The notes: generated by a model from the sequence alone, not told the origin. A stretch of 64,000 bases of DNA from Loxodes magnus (GCA_946699065.1 CAMPDV010001036.1:85050-149049), one strand, 5' to 3'; shown: positions 37,050 to 49,574, counted from the first letter of the stretch. Made by a program: numbers and translations.

Positions 37050-39502
37050 TCACTCACTCAATTGCATAGATTTCCACTCTCTATCCTTCAAAGCACCTAC
37101 TTTTATGTCGTAATAATATATCACATTTGCCTATTGTTCTTCATCACTACTCCACATCCATATTACATTATTCACTTATTGACCATTGTATCAGAAAGGA
37201 GATGCGTTTGGTATGTATGGATATTAACTACCATCCCTTATCATTGACCTAGTGTCAAACACACAAGTTTACTAAAGAAGATTATAACTGTCCCAAATAT
37301 AAGCACACTCAGTCTCATTCACTCACACACTTGCCAAAGAAGATGCCGGCTTAGGTAACTACATCCCATACTACTAATACACACTCAACATCACGTCATA
37401 TGATGATACCAAACTTGATCTATGGAAATTATTAGATAAATCTGAACTTTATATTTAACCACCCACTATCCATACTCTCTCATGTGATACCCATATTCCA
37501 TTACCAGCGATACAATCCTTATTACTCAACAATGACACAGACTTATTCAAAACTATGTCGTACACCTCCAATGAATTGTAGTAATTATAATAATCATGAG
37601 ATGAACCAGACTTTGATTAAGGATCCACCCCTCCTAATATATACAACAATCTACCATTGTCATATCCCATTTAAGAAATTGCTCTTGGCTAGATCAAAGA
37701 AGCTGAGGCTTTTATCACTGAATCACTACCAATTGTTATTTATAAGATCTTATCCAGATGTGATTTAGTTGAGTTACCACCTACCTAGATTAGTAACTCA
37801 TCAGAGATCTAATATGTCGAGGATCAATTACCAGTTATTGGAGTCATTTTTGATACCACATTGTAAACACAGGAGCCATTGATACTGTCCAACTAAAAAG
37901 ATTAGATCTTATTGGTACCAAGGAATACTCTCCTATATACTGCTATCCTTGGTGGAGAATTATTCACTCTCTTAGCCAAATTATACTTGAAACTTGACTC
38001 TCTCAATAAATCACTCCAACCATTATCCTTATGTTATTGAACTTAAGTCTTATATTCCTCCAATGACTATGAAAGATCTTATAATTATTATTCCTTTTAT
38101 CTAAGCTAGTCATTATTATTCTTATTATCTGCTTCCAAGTAAATAACTGCAGACTTCATACTCTCCTACTCCTTCAATAATATATTTGTCTACTCTTTGT
38201 ATCTGAGATTCTCTTAAGATAATTTATGTAACTAGTCTTATAACTGATTGAAGGATGATTGACTAAAATCTATTTCCTATTGAAGATTGACTTTTTATTG
38301 TTGCAACTCTTATATCTCTTAAACATACTAGAGCTATTAGATTTAAAGTTATTAGTCCTTATTCTTCAACTAATGTTGATACTCAAGTGTATTTTGCTAG
38401 AGGACTTAAGAAGATTCTTATTTAGCTTTGACTAACTCGTCATTTAAATCTTTTATTGTCTTATTCTATCCGATAATCTATGTATTCAAACCATTGACCA
38501 AACTTAGGTAAGATGTAACCTATTATTCTAAGGAGGATATTTGCTTGCGATACTCCTATTCACGCTTTTCTTACTAGATGAACTATTACTGAAAGTCTTG
38601 ACATAAATGCTTTATTGATTACTGTAACTGCTTTATCTTACTAGCTTATCTCATGTAACTCTAGTAAACTTAGCCTGACTAAAACTTCTCCATTAACTTA
38701 ACTTGAAATCTATTCTAGATACTTTAGAAAACGAACTATTCTTAACATAAGATATCGTTCGACTATGATACTTATCGGAACTTACTCTAGATGTCTTACT
38801 CAAACTAATCCAACTTACTCCTCTTATCCTCACATTGAACGATACTGTCCTAAGAAACATTCGAAATGTCATTAACCTAACTTCCTATCTACTAGCAGTA
38901 ATCCGCAGTGCCTTCCAATAACTACACCTACTACTCTATTTACAACTATTAGTCATCCACCATCTCCTTAAAAACTTATTAATTTGCTACTTAACTCCCA
39001 TTAACAACTAAAATATCCTATTTCTACCACATACCTATTCTTCATTCATTTTCTACTAACGCTGATCCAAAATAGAAATATATTAGTCTATCCTCTACTT
39101 GATAACTCCAAAAGTTTATTCTATGTAATTTTTGAATTGTTAGAGTGCCTCCTACGTTGTAATACATCCATGTCCTTGATGCGATTCTTATTAGCATTAT
39201 ACACAGATTCTTATGCTGTCCTATACACAATACAGGGTTAAGGAATTCTAAATATGAGTCTAGCAAATATCCTAAAGATTGATAAGGTTCTATACTTAAT
39301 GACTTACTAGATCTGGGATTTGTAGTTACTCAATTGGTCTTTCAGTTATGACGTTGTGCTTTCTGCATATAAACATTTGTTGTAGTCTATAAATGCCTTT
39401 CAAGCATTTCTCACAGAGAATACATCCACAGTCCAACTACCTAGGCTTTTTAAGCTCTTAGTTGAAATCTTCTTCACATAATTCACACTTGGCTGCTGAC
39501 AT
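37050..39502 (-). pseudogene. RING/B-box/coiled-coil/Kelch protein
   Basis: Minus strand, TAA/TAG as Gln. ATG 39502 starts MSAAKCELCEEDFNQELKK. RING-like residues: C6, C9, C25, C27, C30, C33, C46, H49. B-box type 2: C80, H83, C92, D95, C100, C103, H108, H111. A helix follows. Near 39037 the frame changes; the next frame runs about 660 codons: a long Gln/Glu/Lys coil (about 38990-38000) and Kelch-type repeats with 'ELLIQVGG', 'LLYILGGVD' and 'RVWIVGG'. In-frame TGAs lie at 37826, 37325 and 37193; the last is at 37050-37052. The first replaces a residue where Kelch repeats usually have Arg. RING/B-box/coil order is TRIM-like and suggests a ubiquitin ligase. About 810 codons; decayed, or with unrecognised introns. 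Confidence 0.72.
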
Positions 39503-39509
39503 TTAATTT

Positions 39510-40340
39510 TTTTATTGAGTAAAAAAATAAAAATGCTACTTAATATTTGATTGGATTGAAATTACTTAAGAAAATAATTTAAATTAAATTAATTGAATGA
39601 AAATAGTTATGAAATTAAATAGAAGAATTAACTACTTTTAAAATTATTACATAAAATGGAAGAAAATAACCTCTAAAAGGAATAAATTACTTATAAAACT
39701 AAATACTTAGAAATAGATGAAACTAATAAAAAGAACAAACAGAAAAGAAACATGTGATACTTTTAAAATTAGTAATAGCTATATTATTCTAATTTTATTA
39801 AGAAACATTATATAAACTAAATATAGATATAAATAGGTATCTAACCAAACTCATATAAAATTTATTTAATGAAAAGTTTTTCAAATTATAGTAATCACAT
39901 AAAGCAAATGTGCTATTTTTAGATAAAAAGATAAAATAGATGATATATTATAATTTTAATTAATGCAGAAGAGAAAGTAAAGCTGAATTAAATAATAAAC
40001 AATTATTAATATTTCTAAATAAACTAAGGATAACAGTAAAGATATAATGGAGTAATTGAACACATAGAGATTTTATTTAAATGGGAGAAGTATCTTCTAA
40101 AAGCAAGTACCTTGATGATCTTAAGATTAATTCTTTTTACCTGAATAATCATATAAAATTTGAACTATATTACTTACTTAATCTCTTCTAAAGTACTTAG
40201 CCTTTCTGTAAGATAAATAAAATATATTAGACATTATAAAACTTTTTAACAGGAGCTAGATAAAGTAATTTCTAAATTATGCTATTAATTAGAACTAAAT
40301 TAGCCAAGAATAATTCCTATTGATTAATTTTTACATGTTT
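39510..40340. other. AT-rich spacer
   Basis: Upstream of the Kelch gene start; probable promoter region but no specific site recognised. Confidence 0.4.
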
Positions 40341-40350
40341 CACGTCTAAG

Positions 40351-40835
40351 ATGAAGGAGAAATATCAGCAAAATTAAGAAAAGTAAGAAAGTAAAAGGAC
40401 TTTTAGGAGGAATAATTCAACTAAAGGCAAGTTCAATTAACTGATGGAAAGCATGGAATAATTAGAAAAGAAATAACTAAAATAACAAGCTGAAATTTTA
40501 ATACTTTGCATTTAATCAGAGTAAAAGCAGAAATGCTTAGTTATCGAAAATCTTAAAAAATAGAAGACTATATTCAGCTGAAAATTTTTTTGTGCCATAT
40601 CGTTATAAAAAGCTAGTAGCAGTATTTAGAAAGGTATCCTGAAGTTAGTTAAATAAAATTCATAGCCCTAATTACTAAATTACAAGCATTGGGACCTGAA
40701 AGAATATGTGAAGATGAGAAAAACCTAAGACTAGACTATCTGGTTTCCGTTCCTTAAATAATTAACCTAAGATCTATACAAGAACTAATCAAAGTATAGT
40801 ATTAAGAGAAGAGGAGAAAATGCTTATCCAGCTGA
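40351..40835 (+). pseudogene. Coiled-coil ORF, frameshifted
   Basis: ATG 40351 to TGA 40579-40581 gives 76 residues, MKEKYQQNQEKQESKRTF..., Glu/Lys/Gln coil. A second frame overlaps and runs to TGA 40833-40835 with 'YPEVSQIKFIALITKLQ', 'GPERICEDEKNLRLDYL' and 'RSIQELIKVQYQEKRRK', which is clearly protein-like. The two probably formed one gene, now frameshifted. First of a series of plus-strand coding remnants reaching 46.3 kb. Function unknown. Confidence 0.5.
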
Positions 40836-41871
40836 GCTAAAGCAAAAATAGAAAGAAAGAAAAACAATTAAGACGTAATTCTATAAAAGATAGGGAAAAT
40901 TCTTCCATTTTATGTTTAAAAGGAAGAAGTAACTTAAAAATAATAAAATCTTAATTTGAAAATTCATTATCATTATTTAAATGAGTTTTGCACATTTCTT
41001 CAGGTTTGTAGCTTTGTTTTCGTGTTAGATATTTATCAATTCTTAATAATTAAAAATCAAGTTATTCTGAAATCTAAGTTGTCTCTTTTCTTTTTACTAT
41101 TTTTTTAATAATAACTCTTAATATCACTACAATCCAAGCTGTAGATTAAAATTCTCTGAAAGTTTATAATCTGGAGGCGTTGAAATTTAAAGTTCTGTTT
41201 TATTTTTCTCTTTTTTCTTAATAAAGACTATTGAGTATTTTCCTTTTTGTTTCACTTTTTCCTTTTCAAAAATAACTTACAGATTCCAAATAGCTTCATC
41301 TCTTAATTAATCATAACAGTTTATTTTTATTTAGTCTTCGACTATTATTATAATGATTGCAGGAAATGCTGATTGCTCGAGCTTGATCCAGTCTTAGCTA
41401 TTTATTGCTCTTCTATTATTGATAATATTTTTAAACCTTTAACTATTAAGCTTAAGTAGTAAATTTCCAATGCTTTAAAAAGGATAGTTCTATTGACAGT
41501 TTGTTTAACTTAAATAGCGCTTAGAATTAAGGTAATGTTTCGATTTATTAGAACTTAGTCTAGCTATAACCTCTTATATAATCTGATACTTTTCTAATAA
41601 GTATCATCTTGATATATTAATATTGTTTATATAACAATCTTCTAATCTAGAGGCTTTCTAGAGCTATATCTTACAATTTCTCTTCTATAAACTTAAACTT
41701 TAATATTTTCCTACTTTTATTCCTTTTTAATTGTATCTTTTATTTACCTATCATCACTAATTTCTTCTCATTCTTCAAATGTTAAATAATAGTCGTCTTA
41801 TGTATGTTCATCTCTATTATAAATGAATCTTCAACCTTTGTCGCTCGTAAAAAGCTAAAAGTCTAATTTGA

Positions 41872-42330
41872 TTGAATTCCTAGGTTTCTCTTTTAAATTC
41901 CTTCTTTTAATTTTGCAATTCAATAAATAGTAAAAAGTAAGTTTTTAAAAGTAGCAGATCTTAATTAATGATAGTAACTCTAAGTCATATAATTAGCAAT
42001 AAGATTATAAATAAAAAAAACTATAAGGTTAGATAATAAAGACTAGCTCTTTCTATTTCATCATCAATAATAGCAAAAGATAGAAAGAAAAGGGTTTCAA
42101 TTAGAGAATTCAAAGGTTTAGGATAAGAATAAAATCAGTTTTCGCTTAAATTTCAGTTTTATCATAACTAATACTTACTCTAGTCAGATATAAGTAACAT
42201 TATTTAAACATTTAAGAATATAAAAAGACGGATGATTGAAGAGTTTCTGATCATTCAAATTAATACTACAATACAATAAAAAGCAGCAAAATTAATATCT
42301 TTAAAGATATCTCTATATTAAAGTGAATGA
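41872..42330 (+). pseudogene. Plus-strand coding remnant (152 codons)
   Basis: Open from 41872 to TGA 42328-42330. The second half is well composed: 'IAKDRKKRVSIREFKGLGQE' and 'RRMIEEFLIIQINTTIQQK'. The first half is more AT-like and may lie outside the gene. No family recognised. Confidence 0.4.
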
Positions 42331-42339
42331 TAAATCTCT

Positions 42340-44090
42340 ATCTAAGATTAAATATTTGTGAATCTTAACTATATTGAATAATTGAAGCTATTAATACTAT
42401 TTTGTCTAAGTAAAGAGACTAAAAAAAGGAATTTATAGTGTCAATAAACTATAAAAATTTACTTTCTGAAGAAAAACTCAAATAAATCTAAACTTTCACA
42501 ACACAATTTGATCATTACAATAAAGTGTTAACCTTAGTTTTGTATTTAATCCTTGTGTTCTAATAAACAGATATTTCAAAAATTAATTTTACTGGTTTAA
42601 AACAACTAAGTTCTCACTTTATATAAACTCAGAACGGTGTCTTATTGTATAGAGGTAGGATGATTTGCCGATTTTCTTCTTCAAACAGAGATTACTATGT
42701 TATGAATGCTTGCTTGATAGTCAAATATTTCAAAAACCTACCTAAATAGAATAATTATTTGAAAATTTTCCTTTTAGAACTTGAATCCAGCTAGAGGCTT
42801 CTCTAAGTTATTAGATATAGTCAGATAATTAAAAGTTTTGCTTTTGTCATTCTTTAGATTAGATATTTTAAAAAATATGATTCTTTATCAATAAGCAAAT
42901 CATTTAGCTTATATTAGGTAGAAACTAAGTGATTCATTAATTAAATAAATACAAAAAAGAGATACTAGCGATATACTCACTTTCATTAGCAAATATCTAA
43001 GATATTAAAGATACCCATAGAAGTATAATCATATTTTAAAGTTAAGTATGATGGATAATATAATCTACTAATAGCAAACGAGTAACATCTAATAACTAAT
43101 ATAGAAACAGATAGCTTAGAAGAAAGATTATTTTAAAATTAATATTTAGAGTTAAAGATATTACTATGTATAGGAAGGAGTAGACTGACGCTAAAGAGTA
43201 TCAAGCATCTTACGATTATTGATGCTCTTTAAATTGGGAATTAGAAAATTACATTTTTAATATTTTGCACATAGATAAAAAGTATAGTAAATAGCTATTG
43301 AGAACTGGTACTATATCCATAATACTTAAATGGCTTTATCATTATAACTAATAGGAAAGAATGATAATAACTAGTATTTTAGTTTAAGATTATTAAAGAT
43401 GAAAAATTCTTAGTAATTTCACTCTTATTGAAATAATACCAATCTCTTGCATTTAAAGAATAGACAATTTCTTTTATTTCTTAGCATAAAAAAATAATAG
43501 GTACTATTTGAGTTTTAGTAAGCTAATACTGTATTAATGTTGGTTCTCTTGCTTTTTGATATAATAAGCATATAGCTATAGTTAGTTATGCTAAAGTTTG
43601 ATATGATTATATAGAGTATTTTGATAGTAAGATAAGCAGTGTAACTTATATTTGCTTAGATTTAAGTTCTTAGGTAAAAATAAGCTTAAATGATAGTATA
43701 ATAAACCCTATGCAAGATTCTTAAAGTAAGTATGCTAAATGAGAGCATTAATTTACTTGTTGCTCTGTAATCATACACATAATTCATATTGTTGGTCTTA
43801 TAAAGAGAGTAATAGAAAGAAAAATCAGCTTAGAGTTAAATATATTTCTCAACAGTAGAATGGCTTTGATTTTGATCATATGAGTAGCTTGTAAGAGTTA
43901 TATTGTTCTTTAGAAGGGCTAGAGAAGTAAGATTCATAAGCTGTAGTATTTTTAAGTTTTAAATTACTTTCTTCTTTAGAAATTGGATTCAAAACTCGAA
44001 ATCTCTCAGCTTTTTAGATTTTATAGCAAAAAAACAGAAATAAATCTAAGAGGGCTAGGTTGACTTAGAAAAACTAGGATTTTACTGGAT
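42340..44090 (+). other. Eroded coding DNA, probably plus strand
   Basis: Short plus-strand pieces of coding character remain (for example 'ENWYYIHNTQMALSLQL' near 43300 with 'IGKNDNNQYFSLRLLKM'). At about 43005-43130 the sequence resembles blocks at 48930 and 62310 (gatattaaagatacc ... agatagct.agaag), so part of this stretch derives from the repeat C/D lineage. Exact frames cannot be drawn. Confidence 0.3.
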
Positions 44091-44093
44091 TGA

Positions 44094-44840
44094 GAAAGGA
44101 GTAAAAGCAGTACTTTATAAAAATAAAGATAAGAACAGAGGAGTAAGGATTTTAGATTTATAAAAGGAGCTCAGTAAATTTAGGCGGTATTAGTGTAATA
44201 TACAAATTTAAACTCTGAAATAATAAATCCTCTAATAACTAAAATACCTTAAATTAAAAATTATAATACTAAAGTTTAAAATCTTAGTATTAATAAAGAC
44301 TTTAAATAAGTAAGAAAGTATCTAACTATCAAAAGATACTAATTATATCTTAGTTTAATAGTAATGCTTAAAAAGTAAATTAAAGATATTTATTTAATTA
44401 ATTTAGTTATTAATAAAGATAAGACTTTTAGTCAATATCTATTATTCAAATCATTATGCCTAAACATAAAAAACTATTAACATTTCAAATTCACAATACA
44501 ATTCAAGTCTTACCCAAATGGAGGATAAGTTAAGTCTGCTGACTTATTTTTTAATACAAGTTCTTAAATTACTTAGTTTTAAAATAGACTCTCAAAGAAA
44601 AATAATTCATTACTGTAGCTAGATTGTTTTAAGCAAACAACGCTTCTAAAAAATGCAACAGCTAGAAGGAAAAAACCATGTTTAAAAAATATTAATTTAA
44701 GAAGAAGAGAAAAAATGAAAATTCTAACTATTTCATAAAATTAATTAACTGAAGGTTATTAAGTGAAGGTTAAAGAAATAGCTAAGAAGGAAAGAAATTA
44801 CTAAAGTTAATAAAATTATAGAGGAATCAGGTATTAATGA
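44094..44840 (+). pseudogene. Plus-strand ORF remnant (248 codons)
   Basis: Open from 44094 to TGA 44838-44840. Residue mix is protein-like: 'EQRSKDFRFIKGAQQIQ', 'FTIQFKSYPNGGQVKSADLF', 'LLKNATARRKKPC' and 'QLTEGYQVKVKEIAKKERN'. No ATG near the 5' edge. It ran on in other frames (next entry). Possibly a nucleic-acid-acting protein of a mobile element, but no catalytic motif was found. Confidence 0.45.
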
Positions 44841-45015
44841 AAGTTTATTGAAGATTTAATAATTTTGCTACACAAGCATATTATTACAATTAAGTTATAA
44901 TACAGCCAAAAGGAACAAATAAAAAAGATCAAAAAGAATCTTAAAGAAATAACAAATCTAATTATTCAAAACCTAATTTTGTTTTTAGATAATAAAATTA
45001 ATTTAATAAAAGTGA

Positions 45016-45480
45016 CAGAAACCTAAACCGGAAGAGAAAAAGTCTGTATATTATTTCAAGGTAGAAAAGATGAGCAAACTATAAGAAAGATTAAATGATA
45101 AATCTTATTATCAAACGAAATAAAAAATAAACTAAGAATAAGAGTAGAGGGCTAAATATTTTTAGAAGAGAAACTGGTATGAAAGTAAAAATCTAAAATT
45201 TGATTATTATTTTAGTAAGTAAGCACAGCAAATTTAAGTGACTCATAGTTAATTAAAAATGAATTTAGTAAAAAGAGACTGAAATCTAATAAAATTGTAG
45301 AAGATACTAATTGGCTTAAAAAAAGCTAGTCAAGTCCAGAAAATTTTACTTAAGAAGTTTTATTAACTTAAAAACCAAATTTTTAACTGATGTTAGAAGG
45401 AAAATGAAGTCAAGATAGCAATATACTTAATCTATAATAAAATTAATCATATAGTTAAATCTCATACCTAGCTGAGGAAA
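45016..45480 (+). pseudogene. Plus-strand remnants continuing the 44-kb ORF
   Basis: Frame 45016-45282 (88 codons, TGA 45280-45282) reads 'QKPKPEEKKSVYYFKVEKMS' with 'QRAKYFQKRNWYESKNLKF'. A second frame, about 45290-45407, reads 'KIVEDTNWLKKSQSSPENF' and 'LLTQKPNFQLMLEGK'. Good coding composition; separated by single frame changes, as in a decaying gene. Confidence 0.45.
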
Positions 45481-45497
45481 CAATAGTAACAAAATGA

Positions 45498-46268
45498 TAC
45501 TGTAGAAAGATTAAGAAGGAAGTAGAAAAAGCTTAAGCTTGCAATCTTCATAACTCTAAATAAACTAAGTTGTTCATGAGCTTAAATAAATTAAAATTAA
45601 AGTCTAGAACTTGTGTAAAGAACATCAGCTTTAATTATCTATCATATGTACTTGAGATAATTAACTTGCATGTAATACTTGCCTAATATCAACTCACAAT
45701 CATTAAAATATACTTATATAGGAAAAAATTAGGGTCCTATAGGAGTAAAATAAAAAAAGCAGTTATTATTAAATTAAACTATGCATTTATAAGATAAAAT
45801 AGCTATTTTTAGTAAAGCTTAATAACAGATAAACTAATCAAAGCTTGCTACTAGAAATACCATACTAGAAGCAAGTGAGCTAATAATTTCCTAGGTTATT
45901 CATATTTGCTAATAGTACTTTAATTAAATTTTAAGCTAATTAGATAGATCAAAAGATAAGATTAATTCTAACTTATCGAAAGTACATAATTAATAGTAGC
46001 AAATAAAATGACTATGTCTAACTCGAAGAGATTATTATAGATAAATGTGAGTAATAAGCAGGAAATAGATAGTTTATAGCACAGTTACTTAACTAGAAAC
46101 TAAATTAGCAGGATTTAAATATTTAAGATTAAGTAGGTTAATATATCTATTATAATGGTTTATAAAAGATATATGGATGCAAGTTATTCAAGAATAAAAA
46201 GAAAAAATAGATAACTAAAGAAAAAACATAGAGGACTAACTATCAAATCTAAATATAATATTAACTGA
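45498..46268 (+). pseudogene. Plus-strand remnants, 3' part of the series
   Basis: Frame 45498-45878 (126 codons, TGA 45876-45878) contains 'SLNKLKLKSRTCVKNISF' and 'RKKLGSYRSKIKKAVIIKL'. Another, about 45931-46268, contains 'ANKMTMSNSKRLLQINVSN' and 'YKRYMDASYSRIKRKNRQ'. Basic and protein-like. Function unknown. The minus-strand gene of repeat C ends only 300 bp downstream, so the two converge. Confidence 0.4.
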
Positions 46269-46566
46269 CTAAGATCAATAATTATAAAAATAAAAAGAGT
46301 AAAGAGAAAATTAAAAATAGCAAATAGAATATAATAGATAAAATAGAATAACCTATTAATTAATAAGCTACTTTATTTTAAGAACACAATAAACAGCTTT
46401 GAAAAGAATAATTTTAAACTAAAAGTAACTTTGATAATTTATGCTTTTTAAATTCTTAAGTATATATAAAGAATAAACTGAAAGCTAATTAAGTTATAAG
46501 GAAGCAATTTCCTTTGAATAGCTACTTCTTTAAATATCTTCTTAATCTAATCACTTGTGCTACTTA

Positions 46567-47073
46567 TCAACTTTTAAATTTGTCTTCAGTTTGGTTTCTT
46601 AAATATAAAATTAGTCTTCCACCAAGTTCAAGATCTCGTACCTTCATTCTCAGCTACTCCATTTTTAATTTACTTTTTTCTTTTTTAGATTTAGCTTACA
46701 TTTCCCTTAAAACTTTATCTCTTTTGAATCTTGATTCTTCTTTTCGCATTCTCTACCTTTCTTAATCTATATTCTGGGTATATTTATTAAGCATCTTTAT
46801 ATACTTCTTTCTTTAAGAAATATAGCAGATTCTAGTATTTATGTGAGGCTTAATGTTAAACCTTGCTACGAAACTCCTTAAACTCTTAGGTATCACCAGC
46901 TTAAATTACGTTCTTATATTATACCTTTCCTATTTAAATTACCAAAATATTGTAAAGAAATATTTTAAGAATCCATTAGTACTTTTGGTGCTAAATATCC
47001 TGAAGAATAGTTTTTCTAAAGTAGGAAGAACTGGTTATTCTAACCTTTTCTAATTTGACTACATATTCTACTT
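46567..47073 (-). pseudogene. Repeat C minus-strand gene, 3' exon-like ORF
   Basis: Minus strand, 169 codons from 47073 to TGA 46567-46569. It reads 'EQPVLPTLEKLFFRIFSTKS', 'QERYNIRTQFKLVIPKSLRS', then a strong coiled coil ('QERQRMRKEESRFKRDKVLR', 'SKLKMEQLRMKVRDLELGGR'). The same peptide is encoded in copy D (60.9-61.4 kb) with mainly conservative differences but a TGA within the coil. Upstream on the minus strand, other frames continue the gene ('NNPQLQEQDMDRVDKYKQ' near 47460; 'RRLTTFVSDLLAKLQAIHQL' near 47120). No family recognised. Confidence 0.55.
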
Positions 47074-47079
47074 TCAATA

Positions 47080-49550
47080 GTTGATGTATCGCTTGCAATT
47101 TAGCTAGCAAGTCTGAGACAAAAGTAGTCAAACGTCTTTAAATGTTGGTTCTGTTAATATTTTCTTATACTGAAACAGTTCTTTAAATAAGCACATTTAT
47201 TAAAGTACCTAGACTAAATCTTATTACAACCTATTATATAACCTGACTCAATCGCTAGTTAGAATTATCTTACATATTAAAGTATTTCTGAAATAAATAA
47301 TGTCTCTTATCATTAAACTAGCTAATAATGCATTTTGTTATTTCTCTTTTGCAAGATTTAATTTACTATTACTACGATTTCTTTCTTATAGGATCATTCT
47401 TTTATATTACCCTCCAAATTTTTCTTCTTCTAGTACTTAAATTGCTTATATTTATCTACCCTATCCATGTCCTATTCCTATAATTAAGGATTATTCACGC
47501 ATTTTCTACTTATAGATCATAACAGTCTGACTTCCTTGATTTATTTTCCTTCTCTTTTAATCCCTTTTGTTTTTATTATCTCTGATTTAAAATGAATATG
47601 ATTAATTAAAGGTAGTTAAATAGAAAAGGGTAAGCATTAGTATAGTAGCAAAAGACAAGCTATTATAAAAAATTAGGTATGAATGATACTAAAGCTGTAG
47701 CATATAAAATGGTAACTATAGTAAGATTTAAGTAACTTACTATTTTACAAGTTTAAAGGTAAAAGATAAAATAGATAGGGATTTAAAGCTTTCTAGTTAT
47801 TAAGAGAAGAACTTTAGACTAATCAAGTAATAGAGATATATCATTAAGCATGCTTCTATAAAAGAGTAATATTGAATCCCCTATATTTCTAGTTTAGCTA
47901 ATAGGGTAATATAAGTATCAAGCTAAGAGCTGTATTATTGAAGAGCTAACTATCTAAATGATAAGCATCTTAAGTATTAACATGACATTATCAAAGTTAG
48001 AATAATTTAAGTAACTAAAATAAAGAATGCTAAAAAATCAAAAGATATCTATATTTATTTAATACATTCACTAAGTTATTAGGTCTATTACTTTTTGTTT
48101 TAAATGCTAAAAGAACTTAAGTTTCCTTGTGATGTTAAAGACCTTTGATAAATATCTAGTCAATTATATGTACTAATGTTAAACATCTCTAAGTATTGAA
48201 TAATGTTTCAACTAGTGCATTCTTAAACTTATATTTGGGCAGAAATGAAACTATCGAATATTCTAATATCATAATATAATTAAAAATAAAAAAAAGAGAT
48301 ATAGGAACATTCATTAGACTATAGAGTCAAGCTATGAGTATCCAATTTATTAACTTAAACTAGGAAATTATCAAGAAAAATAATTAGATTTAAATAGAAA
48401 ATACTGAGAAACTTAATCTTATAAAAGTCTTAAAAGTAAAAGGACTATAAAGTTCAACAACATTATAGAAGTAGTTATCATTTGATATTTCCTAAACAAT
48501 TTTTATTAAAATAGTCGTAATATATAGCAATATTAACCTGATTTCTCTTTAACTAGCTAATAAATAAGTAGAAATATTATCTTAATTAAATTATTATTTT
48601 AGAGACTTTAACTATCAGTCAGCATATACGATAAACAGTACTTTAAGTTTGCACTAGTATATATATTTAGTTCAGTATCTTCTCATAAGCTTCACTTTAT
48701 ATCTCTAAGCTTAATTTCAGTTATTTAAATTTAATATCTGGAAAATAGTTTAGGTAAATTGGGTAATTATGATTAGCATGAAACTAATACTTTACTTGAC
48801 TCTATTTTTAATCTGGTTGGTCTAGTTCTTTTCTTAATCTTATTTTAGTTATTTTAACTATTTTATCATATGGTTAAGTTAGATCTTTTCATTAATAAGT
48901 AAACTAGTAAATGTTTTATTAGTAAAAGTCTTAGATATTAAAGATACCAAAGAAGTATAATTAGTAATTAGACTAAGCAGCCAACATAGTCTGTTATAGC
49001 ATAAGCCAAGGATGTTATTAATAGATATGAAGCAGATAGCTCAGAAGGAAAGATAATAAAAGAGAAAGGCATATTTATGGTAGCATTGACTGGATGTTGA
49101 TTGTAAAAGATGAATGTTATAGAAGCTGAGGTAGTAAGAGAAAGAATATAGATAGGAAATAATAATAGATAGTAGTAAATAGATTTTGGTAAATAACTGA
49201 ATACTAGTATTATAATATAATTGAATAGTGTTGTAAAAATAGATTTAAAGAATGATTTAAAGAAATGAGTTTTAATCTTTAGTTTATAAGTTATATACTT
49301 ACTGGTTTGCTAAAATTAATAATTATTATCTAAGAGATTACTTTATATCTTAGCTTTTAAATTAATTATGAGTCATAGCAAAAGCCTTTTTCAGAACAGT
49401 TTATTAAATCTAGTATCTTACTTCTACCTTTTATTGTTATAGAATAATATGATTTATGAATAATAGATAGCATTACAAGTTTGCTCTATATAGCATTTCG
49501 AACACCACTGGAAGATAATTACCAAGTTTAACTAACCTAAAGCTAATTGT
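47080..49550 (-). pseudogene. Repeat C minus-strand gene, upstream part
   Basis: Minus-strand frames of coding character, broken by frame changes: 'KSEIIKTKGIKREGKQIKEV' (near 47590), 'FHFCPNISLRMHQLKHYS' (near 48230), 'EDTELNIYTSANLKYC' (near 48680; copy D has EDAGLIMYPCANLNYC) and 'QWCSKCYIEQTCNAIYY' (near 49500). Agreement with copy D supports this strand. The protein is unknown; scattered Cys could be structural. Confidence 0.45.
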
Positions 49551-49574
49551 TATTCCAGTATTAGTATATTTCTC

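Larger units (their letters stand above)
46520..49570. repeat. Repeat C/D, copy C, minus-strand gene part
   Basis: Direct-orientation duplicate of about 60850-63545. The best-conserved blocks are 46550-47040 with 60880-61372, and 48160-49560 with about 61590-63540. About 1.1 kb of copy C (47050-48190) is represented by only about 230 bp in copy D. The plus-strand ORF beyond 49580 is also shared, so the repeat extends to at least 49.7 kb. Confidence 0.75.

Noticed and set aside
37484-37768. Plus-strand ORF and a longer plus-strand TGA-free frame across 37.3-38.6 kb
   Set aside because: Antisense of the Kelch gene. With only TGA as stop, antisense frames stay open easily; the minus frame has Kelch GG motifs.
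37193-37826. Idea that TGA also encodes an amino acid (for example Trp)
   Set aside because: Trp is regularly TGG here, including next to the TGAs; one TGA sits where Kelch repeats usually have Arg; and in family R the copy-conserved frames avoid the TGAs first noticed in another frame.
39042-39266. Minus-strand standard-code ORF of 74 codons with diverse residues
   Set aside because: It is an out-of-frame shadow of the B-box and coil part of the RING/Kelch gene, whose frame explains the zinc ligands.
48600-48980. Long plus-strand TGA-free frame through repeat C, hydrophobic
   Set aside because: The minus-strand peptides are conserved in copy D while the plus frame is AT-driven Leu/Phe/Tyr/Ile sequence.
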